NCBI RefSeq assembly: GCF_018873765.1
Contig: NC_057919.1
Location: forward strand, 65,404,984-65,468,983
DNA: 64,000 bases
Reading direction: 5' to 3'
From: Telopea speciosissima
Taxonomy: Eukaryota > Streptophyta > Magnoliopsida > Proteales > Proteaceae
How positions within the stretch are numbered: the stretch's first letter is position 1; the number at the start of each line of letters is the position of its first letter. Position numbers and translations under genes: made by a program. A model generated the notes under the pieces. It was not told the DNA's origin. It saw nothing but the letters and a program-made list of their open reading frames with translations, and searched no databases. Below are positions 47,836-60,300 of the stretch, piece after piece.

Positions 47836-48167
47836 TAGGGATGTAAATGGATAACCAAAATCCGAATCCGTATTCATTTAAGGACATCCGTATATGTTTA
47901 GAGATATCCGAAAAATAATCCAAATACTCCGATTAAAATCCGTCCGAAAAAAAATTCGAATACTTAATAATAAAAAATTAAATAGATAATGATTTTGAGG
48001 GTTTTTGAAGATTCAACAAGTTCTAGAATATGATGAAAAGAGAATCATGATCTAAGAGATATGGATTGAGAGTGAATTGTATCCGCTAAAGAGAAAGGTT
48101 CGGGTTACACAAGGCAGAGATGTCAACGCATGGTCGAAAATCCGAATCCGATCCGTTTACATCCCTA
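47836..48167. mobile_element. hAT-type MITE, 332 bp, 8-bp TSD
   Basis: Ends TAGGGATGTAAATGGAT and, reversed, TAGGGATGTAAACGGAT. Flanks carry TTTGGCA on both sides. The empty site is visible in the first duplication copy (about 42230, 'atatttggcacatg'), so this insertion is younger than the duplication. Confidence 0.9.
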
Positions 48168-48174
48168 TTTGGCA

Positions 48175-48941
48175 CATTATTATAAATATTTTTTTTTCTC
48201 TTCTAATTTGGCAAGATTACGAGTATTTCTATATCTAGGAAAGGGTCTAGATTGGCCAGACAAAATCAATTAATTGAATTCATAAATTTTCAGCTATACT
48301 CAATTTGTCACATGACAAATATTGGTATCAAGCTAGAGAAACTCTCCGATCTTAACCAGCTAGAGTAGATAAAACATTTTCCATTCTATAAACAAAGGTA
48401 ACAAGGATCACAAATTAATAATAATAGAATGAATCATTGATTCTATCTAGGAAAGAAAAATTATCACTCACAACATTATCCAAGAAGTATCAAGTTTTCC
48501 TTCACACATATAGAAGAAGGAATCTCATTTCCACTGGTGATGTGACTTTACGATTGGACCAAGGATTCAAATCACAGAATTAGGGATCGAATTGGTCCTT
48601 GATCATATCAGAATCGGCTGGAATTGTTCCCCAAAATCCTAGAATTGACCCTCATATCTATTAACTTAGAGATTCTAGGGTTTTGGACCAAGAATTGGCC
48701 ATGTCGAATTGTTTGGAATCGAGAACAGTTATAGTCGATCCCAATCTGAATCAACCAATTATTCGACCAATGCAATTCTGATTTTTGAAATCGTAGATTG
48801 AACTCTTGTGTCATCATTAATTCCTATTCCTACATATATATATATATACCATTCTCAATGTTAATCAGAGGTTGAGATATCCATGGTGAAGAGAAACTCG
48901 ATCCACCCAAGAAAACAGAAGTATAAGATGCATCAATCGAC
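48175..48941. other. Upstream region of the WAT1 pseudogene, no gene
   Basis: AT-rich DNA with an unclassified 48530-48810 stretch in which 'gaattg', 'gattgg' and similar phrases recur in both orientations, perhaps an old MITE. No coding frame is supported. Confidence 0.35.
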
Positions 48942-49114
48942 ATCCTCTACTTCTGCCTGCCCCTACTTTCGTGTGTACCCTACACACAATGAGGTGTGCA
49001 AAGATCGCCTTACCTCTGATCGGGCAAGACACTCGGGCAGGGATAAGGCGGTCTTTGTGTGCCCCATTGCGTGTAGGGCGCACACGGAAGTAGGGGCAGG
49101 CGGAAGTAGAGGAT
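48942..49114. mobile_element. Fold-back MITE, copy 4
   Basis: Ends ATCCTCTACTTCTGCCTGCC and, reversed, ATCCTCTACTTCCGCCTGCC. The arms 'ctactttcgtgtgtaccct' and 'agggcgcacacggaagtag' and the 'aaagatcgccttacc' against 'ggataaggcggtcttt' pair give a hairpin over almost the full length. Confidence 0.85.
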
Positions 49115-49445
49115 CCGGACTCAAGATGCATGGGAAAGGCTAGACTGTGGGGAGCGCGTAGATGAGAGGGGAGAATGACTGAATGAGAGATACTGGAAGA
49201 GGAAGAGGGAGATAGAATTGTAGAAATGAATGATGAGTGGGTGGAAAGGCAAGGCTTGTCCTCACTCCTCTTGCAAAAGCCCAGGTGGTAGAAAAAATCT
49301 GACGGTTAATTTCGGATATTTCACACTTTTTTGTTAAGGATTGCTTTGAATGCTAAATGGAAATACTAGCACACACGTCAGCCCCTCCTTTCCTCGTTTC
49401 TCTGCTCTTTAACAGTTATGGCAAGTACCAGCTCTTTACCAGCAT

Positions 49446-49496
<51 letters not shown>

Positions 49497-49824
49497 TACT
49501 TCTCTTCTTTGTCCTTTCAAAATTGAAAGAGAGAGAAAGAGAGAGAACCACAACAAAGAAAAGAGAAAGAAGATGGCGAGAGATCAGTTATTACCTTGTT
49601 TGGCCATGATCTTGGTTCAGTTTTTCTTTGCTGGACTGAACCTGATATCGAAGCTCACCTTGGACGCAGGCATGAACCCTTTTGTATTCGTTGCTTATCG
49701 ACATCTCTTCGCGGCCCTTACTATAGCCCAGTCACTTATTTCAGGGAGAGGTATGTACTTCAAAGTGTTCGATAATATTCCTCTTCTACTCTTCTTATTA
49801 ATCACTATATCATGCGTCGTCGGG

Positions 49825-49977
49825 ATCCTCTACGGCCGGATAGCTGCTGTGCTGCCAAGGTGCAGCCTCACACAGGCAGGGGCCAAATGACTGCCCCACC
49901 CACTGCCTGAGCACCCTACCTATATGAGGCCGCACCTTGGCAGCACAACTACCCGGCAGCAGAGGATCCAAATCCTC
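49825..49977. mobile_element. Fold-back MITE, copy 5, in intron 1 of the WAT1 pseudogene
   Basis: From ATCCTCTACGGCCGG to 'cggcagcagaggat'; the arms 'gtgctgccaaggtgc' and 'gcaccttggcagcac' are exact reverse complements. Absent from intron 1 of the intact neighbour. Confidence 0.85.
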
Positions 49978-49989
49978 TCTCTCTCTCGT

Positions 49990-50285
49990 TATTGGTGAAG
50001 CATGCAGATCTCAATCCTAATCATTTAGATCTTTGATTTGATATGTAATTCAATAATTCACCCTATGTTAGTTCAGACCGGGTAGGTTGTTGGGGGGGCA
50101 TTTTTGTACTTTCCTGGATTAGGGTTTTCTTATAAATGTATCTCTTTATGAGATGTGAGCTTATTGTAAGGGTTTGTACCTTCCTTCATGAGGGTGAACC
50201 ACGTAAAATCTTTGTGTCTTGTGTACTTGTTTCCCTTTCTCTTTGTTTTTTCTTTTGCAAAATTGTGTTATTTGCTTAACATCTC
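49990..50285 (+). mobile_element. LTR fragment, same family as 23258-23690
   Basis: Runs from 'gttattggtgaagcatgcag' to 'tgcttaaca' with 'gaccgggtaggttg', 'gggttttcttataaatg' and 'gggtgaaccacgtaaaat'. It sits straight after the fold-back MITE in intron 1 of the WAT1 pseudogene and no second LTR is present. Confidence 0.6.
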
Positions 50286-50345
50286 TCTCTCTCTCTCTCT
50301 CACTTTTCCATATTTATTCTATAGGCAGACCAGACCAAAGGTCAC

Positions 50346-51659
50346 TGTAAGTACCGTGGTCCTCGGGACGAGGGTTCCTCAGCCTTATGGCGACAAAGAT
50401 TGGCTTCGATGAATAACGGCGTATCATTCCGATATATCATCATGGGGATTGGGATCATGCTTTATAAAGAAATGGAGTCGCCACCTAGGGTTAGGGCCTA
50501 GGACCCAATGGGTGTAGCCCCATCCGGGGTTAGCGGAAAGGGCTACGTGATTCCATATGGTCTGGTCAAAGATTCAGGATAAGTAGTCAGGTTACAAGGG
50601 TGGGAAGGTGTTAGGCACCCACCTCGCCCGGATAAATCGATCTTTCTACTAGATGCTGGTTTTCGAATATTCTTCCTTAATAATATATCTTATACTAACA
50701 TGTAAGGCTAAGTTATGATGCACTAATCATGACAAAGAAAGAAAAATCATTTACTATGTACACTAAAACGAGTTACTTTAATTGTTTACATTATGCCAAA
50801 AATAATGAGAGGGAAAGAGACAGATACCCGTCTAGAAATGCAAGAAATAAATGAAAGCACACCGAGGGCAAAATATGTGATGTCCCACGGCTCAGGTGGA
50901 GATGGACGATCGTCTTGTCTCTCTCTTGTCGGACAGAATGAGGCTATAAGAGATGAGTTTTGTTACTCAGACTTCGGGCAGAGTAACGACTATATAAGAG
51001 ATTTTCGTTATCTGTATACAGATAGAATAACGGCTATGAAGGGGGTTTTTCGTTATCCGTACACTGACGGGATAACAATACCCAAGAGCATAATCGCTCT
51101 ATGCTTGGATGGGTAACTGAAGGATCTACCCAAGTCGAAGAACTCCACTCATTCACATACTCAAAAGGGAAAGACGGAGGAAAAGAGGGTGAAAAGGGGG
51201 CAAAACAAGCCCTGGAGGGTCTCCTTACCCGAGAAAAGCTTGAGAAATGAGGGGGGGAGACCCTCCTATTTATAGGGAGGGGTCCCCTCTCTCTCCTGGC
51301 TAGATAAGTCCTCCACGGCGCCGTGGACACTTTTTCATGGCGCGGTGGGTGACGTCAGCAGGCTGATGTCACACCCCCTCATGGCGTCGTGGAAATCCGG
51401 TACACATCCCCACGGTGCCATGGGAATGCACCCACGGTGCCGTGGGAAGGCATCCACGGCGCCGTGGGACCGCCGTGGTGGGGGAGGGTGAGCAGTACCT
51501 CCTTCAGCATTTGATAAAAGGGTCTTATAAGTCATTTTAGGGATGTTAGGGTGATTTGGTTTAGATGTAGGGACAAGAGTCCTTCTTGAGAGAGATACCG
51601 ATGTCTGTCCGTGTCCTGTTGTCATCATCGTCGGGGGGTGACAAAATTCAATGTCTACA
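50346..51659 (-). mobile_element. Solo LTR in exon 2 of the WAT1 pseudogene, perfect TSD
   Basis: The unit begins TGTAAGTACC and ends TGTCTACA, is 1314 bp long, and is bounded by GTCAC at 50341-50345 and 51660-51664. The same site in the intact neighbour (about 43241) is uninterrupted. It is the reverse-oriented relative of the solo LTR at 2223-3412. No internal region remains, so this is a recombination product. The exact TSD and clean termini suggest it is younger than the 2223 copy. Ty3/Gypsy Tat-type is likely but not proven. Confidence 0.92.
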
Positions 51660-52379
51660 GTCACCATACAAATTCTTTGTCAGATTTTCCTAAGCTCCAT
51701 TTTTGGGTGAGTTTCATTTCCTGCTAGTTTTTTTTTTTTATTTTTATCTCTAAGCACCAACTAGACTGTTCAACCATAGACAACATTAAAATGAATTGGA
51801 GTTTATATATATATTGCTTTGTGTGTATGCAGGGCAACCCTTAACCAGTGTCTTTTTATTCTTGGACTCAAATATACAACACCAACAATAGCATCTGCAT
51901 TAAGCAATTTACTTCCAGCAATCACCTTCATCATAGCTGTTCCTTTTGGGTATCCTACTAGTTCTATTCTTTTTATTTGCTTAATATTTTGAAGTCCTCT
52001 TAATAATTAATTTCTTTGTTGAGTAAAATGTGTTTTACTTTTATTGAATGTTATGGTTTTTGAAGATTGGAGAAAGTGGGAATCAAGAGGAGATCAGGGC
52101 AAGCTAATGTGTTGGGAACAATATTATGTATTGGTGGTGCCATGTTAATGACATTTTACAAAGGCAGGGTCATCAACATTATGAAATCCAACATCCATTG
52201 GAGATATGCTAAGAGGATGCAGCAGAGATCAGACTCTAGCAGTGAATCCAACTTGTTTTTGGGGCCCTTGCTTTTGTTTGTGTCTTGCAGCTCTTGGGCA
52301 CAATGGTTTGTAGTCCAAGGATTATTAATATCAATTACTTTCTTCATTTCCTTTATTAATTCATTGTTATTCAGACTGA

Positions 52380-53020
52380 TGAGCAATCTATTCTTTTATA
52401 TTCCAACTCAACCAAAAGCTAGAACTATTTCCAACACTCCCCCTCACGGGTTGTCGCAAACTCTTTCCAACACTCTCCCCTCACGTTTGGGGACGAATGT
52501 GCAATCACAAAAAAGAACCCTAGCAAACAATCACACACAATGTAAGGAATATACAGTGGTTCGACAAGATTGTCTACATCCATGATCCACTCGAGAGAAC
52601 CAGAGATTTTCCACTATTTTTTGGAAAAGAAAAAAAAAACTCTCTACACCCTTATAATTACAATTTTACCCCCTTACATGTAATAGACCCAAAACGTGAC
52701 CCAATTACAAATACAAACCCAATTAATAATTATGTGGACCATTATAGAATACAAGACATACCCAATCCCAACATCCCTCCCCCCTCAGGTGTAGCTGCAA
52801 ACTCTTTCCAGCATCTCCCCTCACATGTAGGTGGAATAAGTATACATGTGGAAGGTGAGACTATTTCCAACACTCCCCTTCAGGTGTAGCCAAAATGAAT
52901 GTACACGTGGAAAGATAATGCGGGGAGGACTAAAGACCACTCTGATACCATATTAGATTTCAACACAAAAAGCTCAAACTATAAGATATAGAGCCCAATG
53001 GTATATGAAGACACTTACAA
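52380..53020 (-). mobile_element. Copia LTR remnant in intron 4 of the WAT1 pseudogene
   Basis: Positions about 52490-52773 ('gacgaatgtgcaatcac', 'caaacaatcacacacaatg', 'gtggttcgacaaga', 'ccacta', 'acaattttacccc') match the LTRs of the Copia at 58034-60807. Near 52943 'tctgataccatattag' is a reversed primer-site-like sequence. Only part of an element is left, in several pieces. Confidence 0.6.
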
Positions 53021-53071
53021 CACCCCCACCCTCACATGTACCTGGAATGAGCATACATGTGGAAAGATAAC

Positions 53072-53116
<45 letters not shown>

Positions 53117-53840
53117 AATCCATGATTTCTATCCTAATCCTTCTTGGTTCTCTTATAATTTTAGGCTAAAACGAGCAAGACATTTGAAGCTCCTTACTCA
53201 AGCACAGCTTTACTATGTTTTATGGGTAGCACTCAGTGTGGAGTCGTTGGAATATGCGTGGAGCACAATATTTCTGGATGGTCTTTAAAGTCCCACATTA
53301 GACTCATTGCTGCTTTTTACTGTGTATGTAAGCTTCATAAACTGAAATTAAGATCCTATTTTCTTATTCTCCCATCAATTCCAATTTTTCTAATCTTCAG
53401 ACTTTCTTGATTTTCAGGGAGCCTTGGGTTCACTATCAATTTGCATCATGTCATGGTGTATAGAAAAAAGAGGTCCTCTTTATGTTTCCATGTTCAACCC
53501 ACTAGTGCTAGTCATTGTGGCTTTAATAGGTTGGGCAATATTGAGTGAGAAATTATACATGGGAAGGTATTTTCTTTCTTATAATTCCTTTCATTCTTAA
53601 TATTTAGCTAAATTTAGTGAATATTAAGTAGGGGTGCAATTAGGCCTGAGTTTTTTAAAACCCCAGCCCAGCCTGAGGTCGATCAGGCCAAGATATCTTA
53701 GCCCAGGCCTAGCCTTGTTGGTTTCAGCTCAGTCCAGTCCGACCCTGATTGACTATGGTTGGACTTGACAATCTCTATGTACGTAGGATGTAATTATGTA
53801 TAATTATAGAGTGCATCTTGTCGTCACCAAAATGGTGAAG

Positions 53841-54021
53841 TGTGTGTTATACTAAAAAGGGTAAAAAAGTAAGGTTATAATTTTCTTTTTCACCAATCTT
53901 GGTTATAACAAGATTTTCCCATACTTATATGTTTATTATATATAAGGGAAAATCTTGTTGTAACCAAGATTTGTTACAACAAGATTGTAATTTTATTTTT
54001 TGCCCTTTTAGTATAATACAT
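53841..54021. mobile_element. Palindromic MITE in intron 6 of the WAT1 pseudogene
   Basis: 'ttatactaaaaagggtaaa' faces 'tttgcccttttagtataa', and at the centre 'ttggttataacaagatttt' faces 'aaaatcttgttgtaaccaa'. The unit is about 180 bp of near-complete hairpin, and TA-rich flanks leave the TSD unclear. The intact gene carries only the right arm at the same place (about 46280-46325). Confidence 0.7.
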
Positions 54022-54389
54022 TTTTTTCAATGATGTTAAATCCTGTCATTTCACATTAAAACTTTATTAAAAGGTGAAGTTTTCATACACGACCATGTAA
54101 GCATGCACGGTCGTGTCCCCTCTCACAAAGAGTTGGAAAAGTCATAAAACCTCCACCATTAATTAATGTCTTGAAACTCCCACCCTCTCACATACACGGC
54201 TTACACAGCCGTATATGAAAACTTTCCCCAAATATGTATTAAATAACTTTCAACTTTTTAAAAATAATTTTTTTTATCCTTACGTTATATACTGCATTAA
54301 ATAATTTTTGGGAAAAAGATAAGGGACAATTAAAATAAGGTAACAATTTTTAAGTTCACCACTTTGATGATAACAAGTTTTTCTATATA

Positions 54390-54545
54390 TATACCGATTG
54401 TATGTCCCCTGCACCAACGCAAGGGCCACTGGGAGCACACACAGGGCGCATCGACCAATGGGGTTTTCATTTTGTAGGAGGCAGGGTGGTCATTTCAGAG
54501 GTGTTGTGTCTGGTACAGGCTGCACACGACTAGACAGTGTTCTTT
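54390..54545. mobile_element. Hairpin MITE in intron 6, counterpart of 46713-46862
   Basis: 'tgtcccctgcaccaacgcaa' and 'caggctgcacacgactag' match the ends of the element in the first gene at the same intron position, so the insertion predates the gene duplication. Confidence 0.7.
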
Positions 54546-54908
54546 TTTCCAGATATATTTATATGTACAGGGCCAGGCCGAGTTGGACTGGCCTTAGATT
54601 GAGCCATCAACCTAGGCCTGACCAGGCTGACCCAACGTGACCTTGGGCCTGAAAATCTCAGCTTTGCTGGCTGAAAAGCCCAACCTAAATCTTTTTCAAG
54701 CTTGGGGTGTGCTTAGGCCAAATTTGCATCCCGACTGAATATTGATCGTGCATATTGATATCTGTAAAAGAGCGATTGACATCTTAACTCACAATTTTAT
54801 GGTTTTAGTGCTTTGGGGTCAGCATTGATAGTAGTGGGACTCTATGCAGTTTTGTGGGGCAAGGAGAAAGAGATGGACCAGAGAAGCATAGACAAAGGGT
54901 CAACATGA

Positions 54909-57331
54909 CGAAAAAGGAGATATAGAATTATGGGGCGCTGTTCTCTGTGTCGTAGCGCAGGCTGCGCCCAGGCACATGAAGGTGGGCGCAATGACCAGAA
55001 CATTCTCCCTAGAATTATATACGTTTTAAATGGAAATCTTCAAAATGCAGGTTAAATGGCAGATTAGATAAGACCATAAAGAGTACCAAGAGAGTTTCAC
55101 GCCTTTGAACTCCTACCTTTTCTTCATCTCAAGATAAGGAGTTTTTTTTTTTTTTTTAAGAAAACAAAAGGGTTTTGGGGGGGGGGGGGGACAAAGAAAA
55201 ATTTCAGTATTTTTCTTCTCTTGGTGCACCAAGTGGGGTTTTGAGCAAAAAGTAATTAGTCTGGTAAATCTTGTAAGCCTTTGATTTAACATTTTATCTT
55301 TGATGAATAAATGGATTGGGGGACGAGATGAGGAGCATAGATACTGCAACATTTTGTTTGAACTTGATATTGGAGTGGTAGATTAAAATGCACAAAGGAA
55401 ACTCATCAAAAGGTACCCTTTAAACATGCCGGTCTAGAGAACATGGGACATGTTACTTAGCACATAGAGTTGGTAGCAATTCACTTAAACAAATTATGAT
55501 GATATGTACATTGTTCTAATGGAAAAATTCTTATCAATGCATGCATGTTGTGCATATCTTGTTTACATTATCATCTAATTATGAGAAGATTTTTCAATGT
55601 CAAATACAATATAAAATTTTTTATTTTAAGAATATTAATCTCATATCTAATGTTGCATCCTAGTTTCATCAAATGTTAGATTAATTTTATAGATAAATGG
55701 TCCCTACGATGCCAGAGTGGGGATTCCTTTCATGCCCTCTAACATAATGAGTCATAAAGTCTACATTGACACTCTCTTTCCTCAGATAAAATGTGGGCAT
55801 CTACTCAACGAATATGTCTCCCACCCTCTCATTGGTGACTGAGAGATTTTTCTCTTTTACTTATTATGTAAATAAATATATATATTATCCTACCTATTTT
55901 TTGAGATTTTCTATGCTTGATATTCAAAATGCACCATTGGGATTGGGTTACCACGAGGCAAGAAACCTCTTCTCCAGTCACTTAGAAGTACTGGTGAAAC
56001 AAAGGGGATGTGGAACCTAGGGGTGGCAAAAGTTGGCCTACACTGGCAAAACCCATTTCATTCGACCGTTTGAGCCTGAAATCGGCTTGATTGATAACTA
56101 AATGTGTTGGACTCAAGCACCGACCAATAAATAATAGGGCATTCCCAGTACAAATGGCCTAACAATCACTCGATCAAATACTGACCATTTATAAACCGAT
56201 TAACCCATTTAATCTCATTTTGGCCGAATATATATAGTCCATTTATAAAACGTTCAAAGATTGTTTATAGCCCAAACAATCAATTAGCCCATTTAAAATT
56301 TGATTATACACAAATTAGTCCGACTACCTTAAGCCAGAATAGCCAACTGACCATGCACCAATCTACCAAGCCCGCATATGGAAATAGTGCAGTGTTAAAA
56401 TAGTGGGGGACCGATTATGTCAAAAACAAAAACAAAAGAAAGATGTAAGAATGCAACCCAATTGTGTCAGACACGCCGCCTATGCCCTAATACATGAGTG
56501 TGTAAAATAACCGTCACACCCTTGGTCATTTCTGGGGTTCAAGGGGTGTGGCGATCATTTCGCGCCATTGTGTCAGGTGCAGGGGCGATGTGCACTGCAC
56601 AACCGAGTGGCATTCTCTTTATCCAAAGATTATGTCCAATCTTTCGACAACGCTGGTGGAACCCGAATTTAGTTCGTCTCCAGGGAGCCCAGCACGCCTA
56701 GGGTGCGTGCTGCCAGCCGTTGGACTGTGTCGCACACATCCCTAGACATGTGTCAAGATATGTGCGATATAACTCATCCGTTGGATGCCCCCTGACAGTA
56801 CCCTGGGCGCTAGGCTCTCTGAAGATGAGCCTGATCCGTGGAACCCTCTCCTTTTTATTTCACCCGTGGGTTCAAGGGACTGGAGAGAATCTGCGGCTGG
56901 GCATCAAAGGAATAAAGGAATGGGGCCTCACACCGACACACCCATAGAGATTGACGAGAAATTGGAAGGGACTTGCCCTAAAAGGGTAAAAGCGAAGCAC
57001 GTAATCCCTGTCTCCAGTACAAGTAACACCGTCGTGTGTTGTTGGTGTTTGTCCTTGCCTCCCCCTCTGAAGTCTCTGACCGTCGACTCCATCAGTCCAT
57101 CGCAGCATCGGTATTTAAATTCCAAATATTCGTGTGTCGGTCTCTCTCTGATGTTGTAAGCCTGGAACATTCTCACCTCTTCTGGCTCAACCGGTCAAAT
57201 TATTTTCTAACGAGGCAGCAGAAGCTGAGAACCATCATCTCTGAGCTTCGTGGAGCTCTGCTAAAACCGAGGTTGTGGTCGTCTTCATCGTTGGCATTTG
57301 GTCTTCGGAGAAAGGAACTGGCGGGAAGCCG
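54909..57331. other. Region between the WAT1 pseudogene and the carrier gene
   Basis: Up to about 55260 it matches the 3' flank of the first WAT1 gene; 54935-55005 has a small GC-rich hairpin-like insert ('gcgcaggctgcgcc'). Positions 55160-55190 are a G-tract. From 55300 to 56450 it is AT-rich with no gene. Positions 56490-56830 are GC-richer and MITE-like ('gggcgctaggctctctg'). The last 300 bases upstream of 57332 probably hold the promoter and 5' UTR of the carrier gene. No clear TATA box was chosen. Confidence 0.45.
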
Positions 57332-60300
57332 ATGGCTGTGGAAGTTGAGGCTGCTGCAACCACGGAGTTAGCTCTGTCTGAGACCGACATCAATTGGGAC
57401 AGGTTGTTTCTGTTTTCCTGCTTTTCTTCCCTCCTTGATTCCATCTCTCTTCTTGTATTATAAAGTCTTTGTTTCTGGCGAAGTTCCTTCTTCAATCTGC
57501 ACTATCAGGTTATAAATTTTAGCCTTGTAGCTTTGACTCGGATTCGTCACTTCACCTCTCTCTATTTCGTATTTCTTATTTTTTATTTCTTTCGGTTCAG
57601 AGTAGAAGTTACAATAAATGGTTTTGCTTTTTCTTTATCGTCTGTCTTTGAACTTTGAATTGGATTTCTATCGCCTGCAGTATGGTCGTTACTCTTGATC
57701 TGATTTCCCCCTTTGGATTTTAATGGATTTCAACTTGCTGGAGGGGTGTCTCCAGGAGAAAGCCTCCAGGCGCAGTCATTGGGGCTATCACGCCTGTAAG
57801 TGCGATGCGCTCGCCTGCTATTAAGTCCTAAACATGCATTACATATTTACATTAATCAAGGATGATGTTCTCTTCTCACGGTTGAGGCTTAAAATGGTTG
57901 TGTATTTTCGTTTTTCCACTGATATGCCCAAACTTAAAATGCTTTTCTCGATTAATAAACCACTACTCCCTTCACTATGTTTGAAATATTTTAAAAACTC
58001 TTCTTAGGTTTTCTGCAATATTTAACAGTAATTTGTTGGGAACAAATGTGCAACCACGGGGAAGAAATCAAGCAAACAATCACACACAGCACGAGGAATC
58101 AGAGTTTTTTCACTAAGCCAATAAAACACACTATACCACTTTCCACCTCACAATGTGATCTCCCTTGCTTGTGTATAGGCTTTTTTCCCCACATAGACAA
58201 TGTATAGTAAACCCTAGAGATCTTAATCTCTACACAATTGCAATTTTACCCCTATAAATGTAATGGACCCAAAACCCAACCTAAACATATCCAAGTCCAA
58301 TAATAATTTTGTGGACCACTACAAAATACTAGACATAAAACCTCACAATCTCCACCTTGGTTTGGATTCTACATGCCACCCTGAAGAAGATCGGTGGTGA
58401 TGTTGATTCTGCAAACTCCACTATTGTCTCTGCTTGTCCATACATAACCAACCGGCATGACCCACACCCACTTCTTTCTAGACCTGGATATATTCGCAAC
58501 CTTAACATCCTACAGCCTTCATCGTTCACCTGTACTTCTTGCTTGAGTTCCAACGTTAGCTCCACTTGTTTCGACACTCCGTGCAAGTCTATACAGAATC
58601 CCAATCATCCGTTCAAGCATCACAACTATAGTCCCTCTAACGACCTTGAGAACTCCACATTCAAATGAGCATCAAACACCTCTAGAATCTAGTGTTCTCA
58701 GTGAAATCAGATTTTTTCCTTAGATCCAGTACATGCCTTACTCCAATCAAAGTTCACACAATCCCATCAAACATGTGCATATGTACAGTTCCAATCCCTT
58801 CAATCTTGCTTTTAACACTGTTTACCATTTTAACTGTACCACTATCACATGTATGATTGTAGGAAACTGATCCCTGACTGAACACATATGAAATGGGCAA
58901 CCAGATAATGATTCCCTGACTGAACATATCTGAAATTTCCATATCGGATGAAGTAGTAAGAAAGATATCTCCATCACTCTGGGACCCTTCCACAATAACA
59001 ACATTAGATGATTTATCTTCAATCTCCTTTTTATCCTCCTTATGCTTCGAAGAATTCCTCTTTAATGACCTTCCTTATCGCAATAATAACAAGTTATTTT
59101 GCAACCTTTTGACTTGGAGCAACCCTTGTACTTGCCAGACTATTCATGTCTCTCATTTGATTTGCCTTTTCCTTGACCACCACCTATAACCAAGGCACTA
59201 CCCTCCTTTGACGCTCCCTCAGTGCTATTTTCTGTTGTGTCTCATTCATCAACAAAGCATCAGTAATGTCATCAAATTTGAGAGTATCCTTATCAAACAG
59301 TAGTGTAGTTACAATGTGATCAAATAAAGGAGGTAGTAAAGCCAAATGAGAATTGCTTTCTCCTCCTTTTGGATCTTAACGACTAGAGCCAACAATTCTG
59401 TCAGTATCATGTTGATCTCATCCAAGTGCATCTCAAGTTTCACCCCCTCTGACAACCAAAGGCCAAATAACTGTGTCTTGAAAAACAGTTGATTTGTCAA
59501 TGACCTGGACTTGTTCCTACTCTCCAACTTTACCTAGACTTCCTTCGGATGACCTCATGTAGAGTGTTATCCGCAAGATACAACTGGATCGTGGTATTCG
59601 CTAGGTCCCTCAATTCTAGCCACTCATCTTTTGTCATCTTGATCAGCTTGTTTGATTTCTTCCTAAGAGCTTTGACTATCCCATTCTGTGTAAGAATATT
59701 TTTCACTTGTTGTTGCCACAAGGTGAAGTTATTATGGCCATTGAAAGGTTCTTTAGAAAAACTTGAACCCTTCACCACCATCCGATTAATCATCCGATCT
59801 ATGCCCTCTGTGCCCACCATCAACCTTAATGTATATGGTTGATCTTCCACGGATTTGCACGATCTACACCAACGGAGCGGAATCTTCCCGATTCACATGA
59901 TCCACTACGTCCGCAGTATCAGAAACCTTGGAATCGCAAACTTTACCCTTGAACAAACTCTTCACGTCTTGGATTCCACCCAATCTTTTTTTTCCCTTCT
60001 AGTGTGTACAGTACACCCACTTTCTAAAAAGGGGGGGGGGAATCAAACAAACACAAACCAAAACTCACCGTAGGTGTCCCTATCTATCTTCCTCATACCT
60101 TCTCTTCTTTATACCGAACCTACTTGATTGTTTGGTTTTTGTTTCTTTTTCTTTCTTTATTTTCCAATGGCTCCATGCCAAGTTCCCACACTCTCCCACT
60201 ATTCTCTCCTATACTGTTCAAATCGTGGCTTTCTTTATTTTTTTTCCTTTCTCCCTCACGTAACAGAATCTTATTTTAGAATCATACAGTGTTTCTCCTT

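Larger units (their letters stand above)
49573..54908 (+). pseudogene. Second WAT1-related transporter copy, disrupted
   Basis: All seven exons of the upstream neighbour are found in order: 49573-49750, 50325-50345 plus 51665-51706 (split by a solo LTR), 51833-51949, 52066-52318, 53165-53323, 53418-53566 and 54809-54908. Identity to the neighbour is high, and exon 7 again ends in a KEKEMD-type tail. Lesions: a one-base loss near the end of exon 1 (25 instead of 26 bases before the donor) shifts the frame; a 1.3-kb solo LTR with its TSD interrupts exon 2; and the exon 4 donor is gone ('gtccaaggatt' where the neighbour has 'atccaagtaaggatt', a four-base loss). A fold-back MITE and an LTR fragment also enlarge intron 1 from 104 to 574 bp. 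No functional transporter can be expected. Later exons keep open frames, which suggests fairly recent inactivation. Confidence 0.92.

Noticed and set aside
56498-57159. Cluster of overlapping frames of 65-124 codons on both strands upstream of the carrier gene
   Set aside because: They arise from local GC-richness; none shows a motif, and all overlap one another.
57275-57331. Upstream in-frame ATG for the carrier gene
   Set aside because: The extension (MVVFIVGIWSSEKGTG) is unlike family N-termini; the ATG at 57332 gives the expected start.
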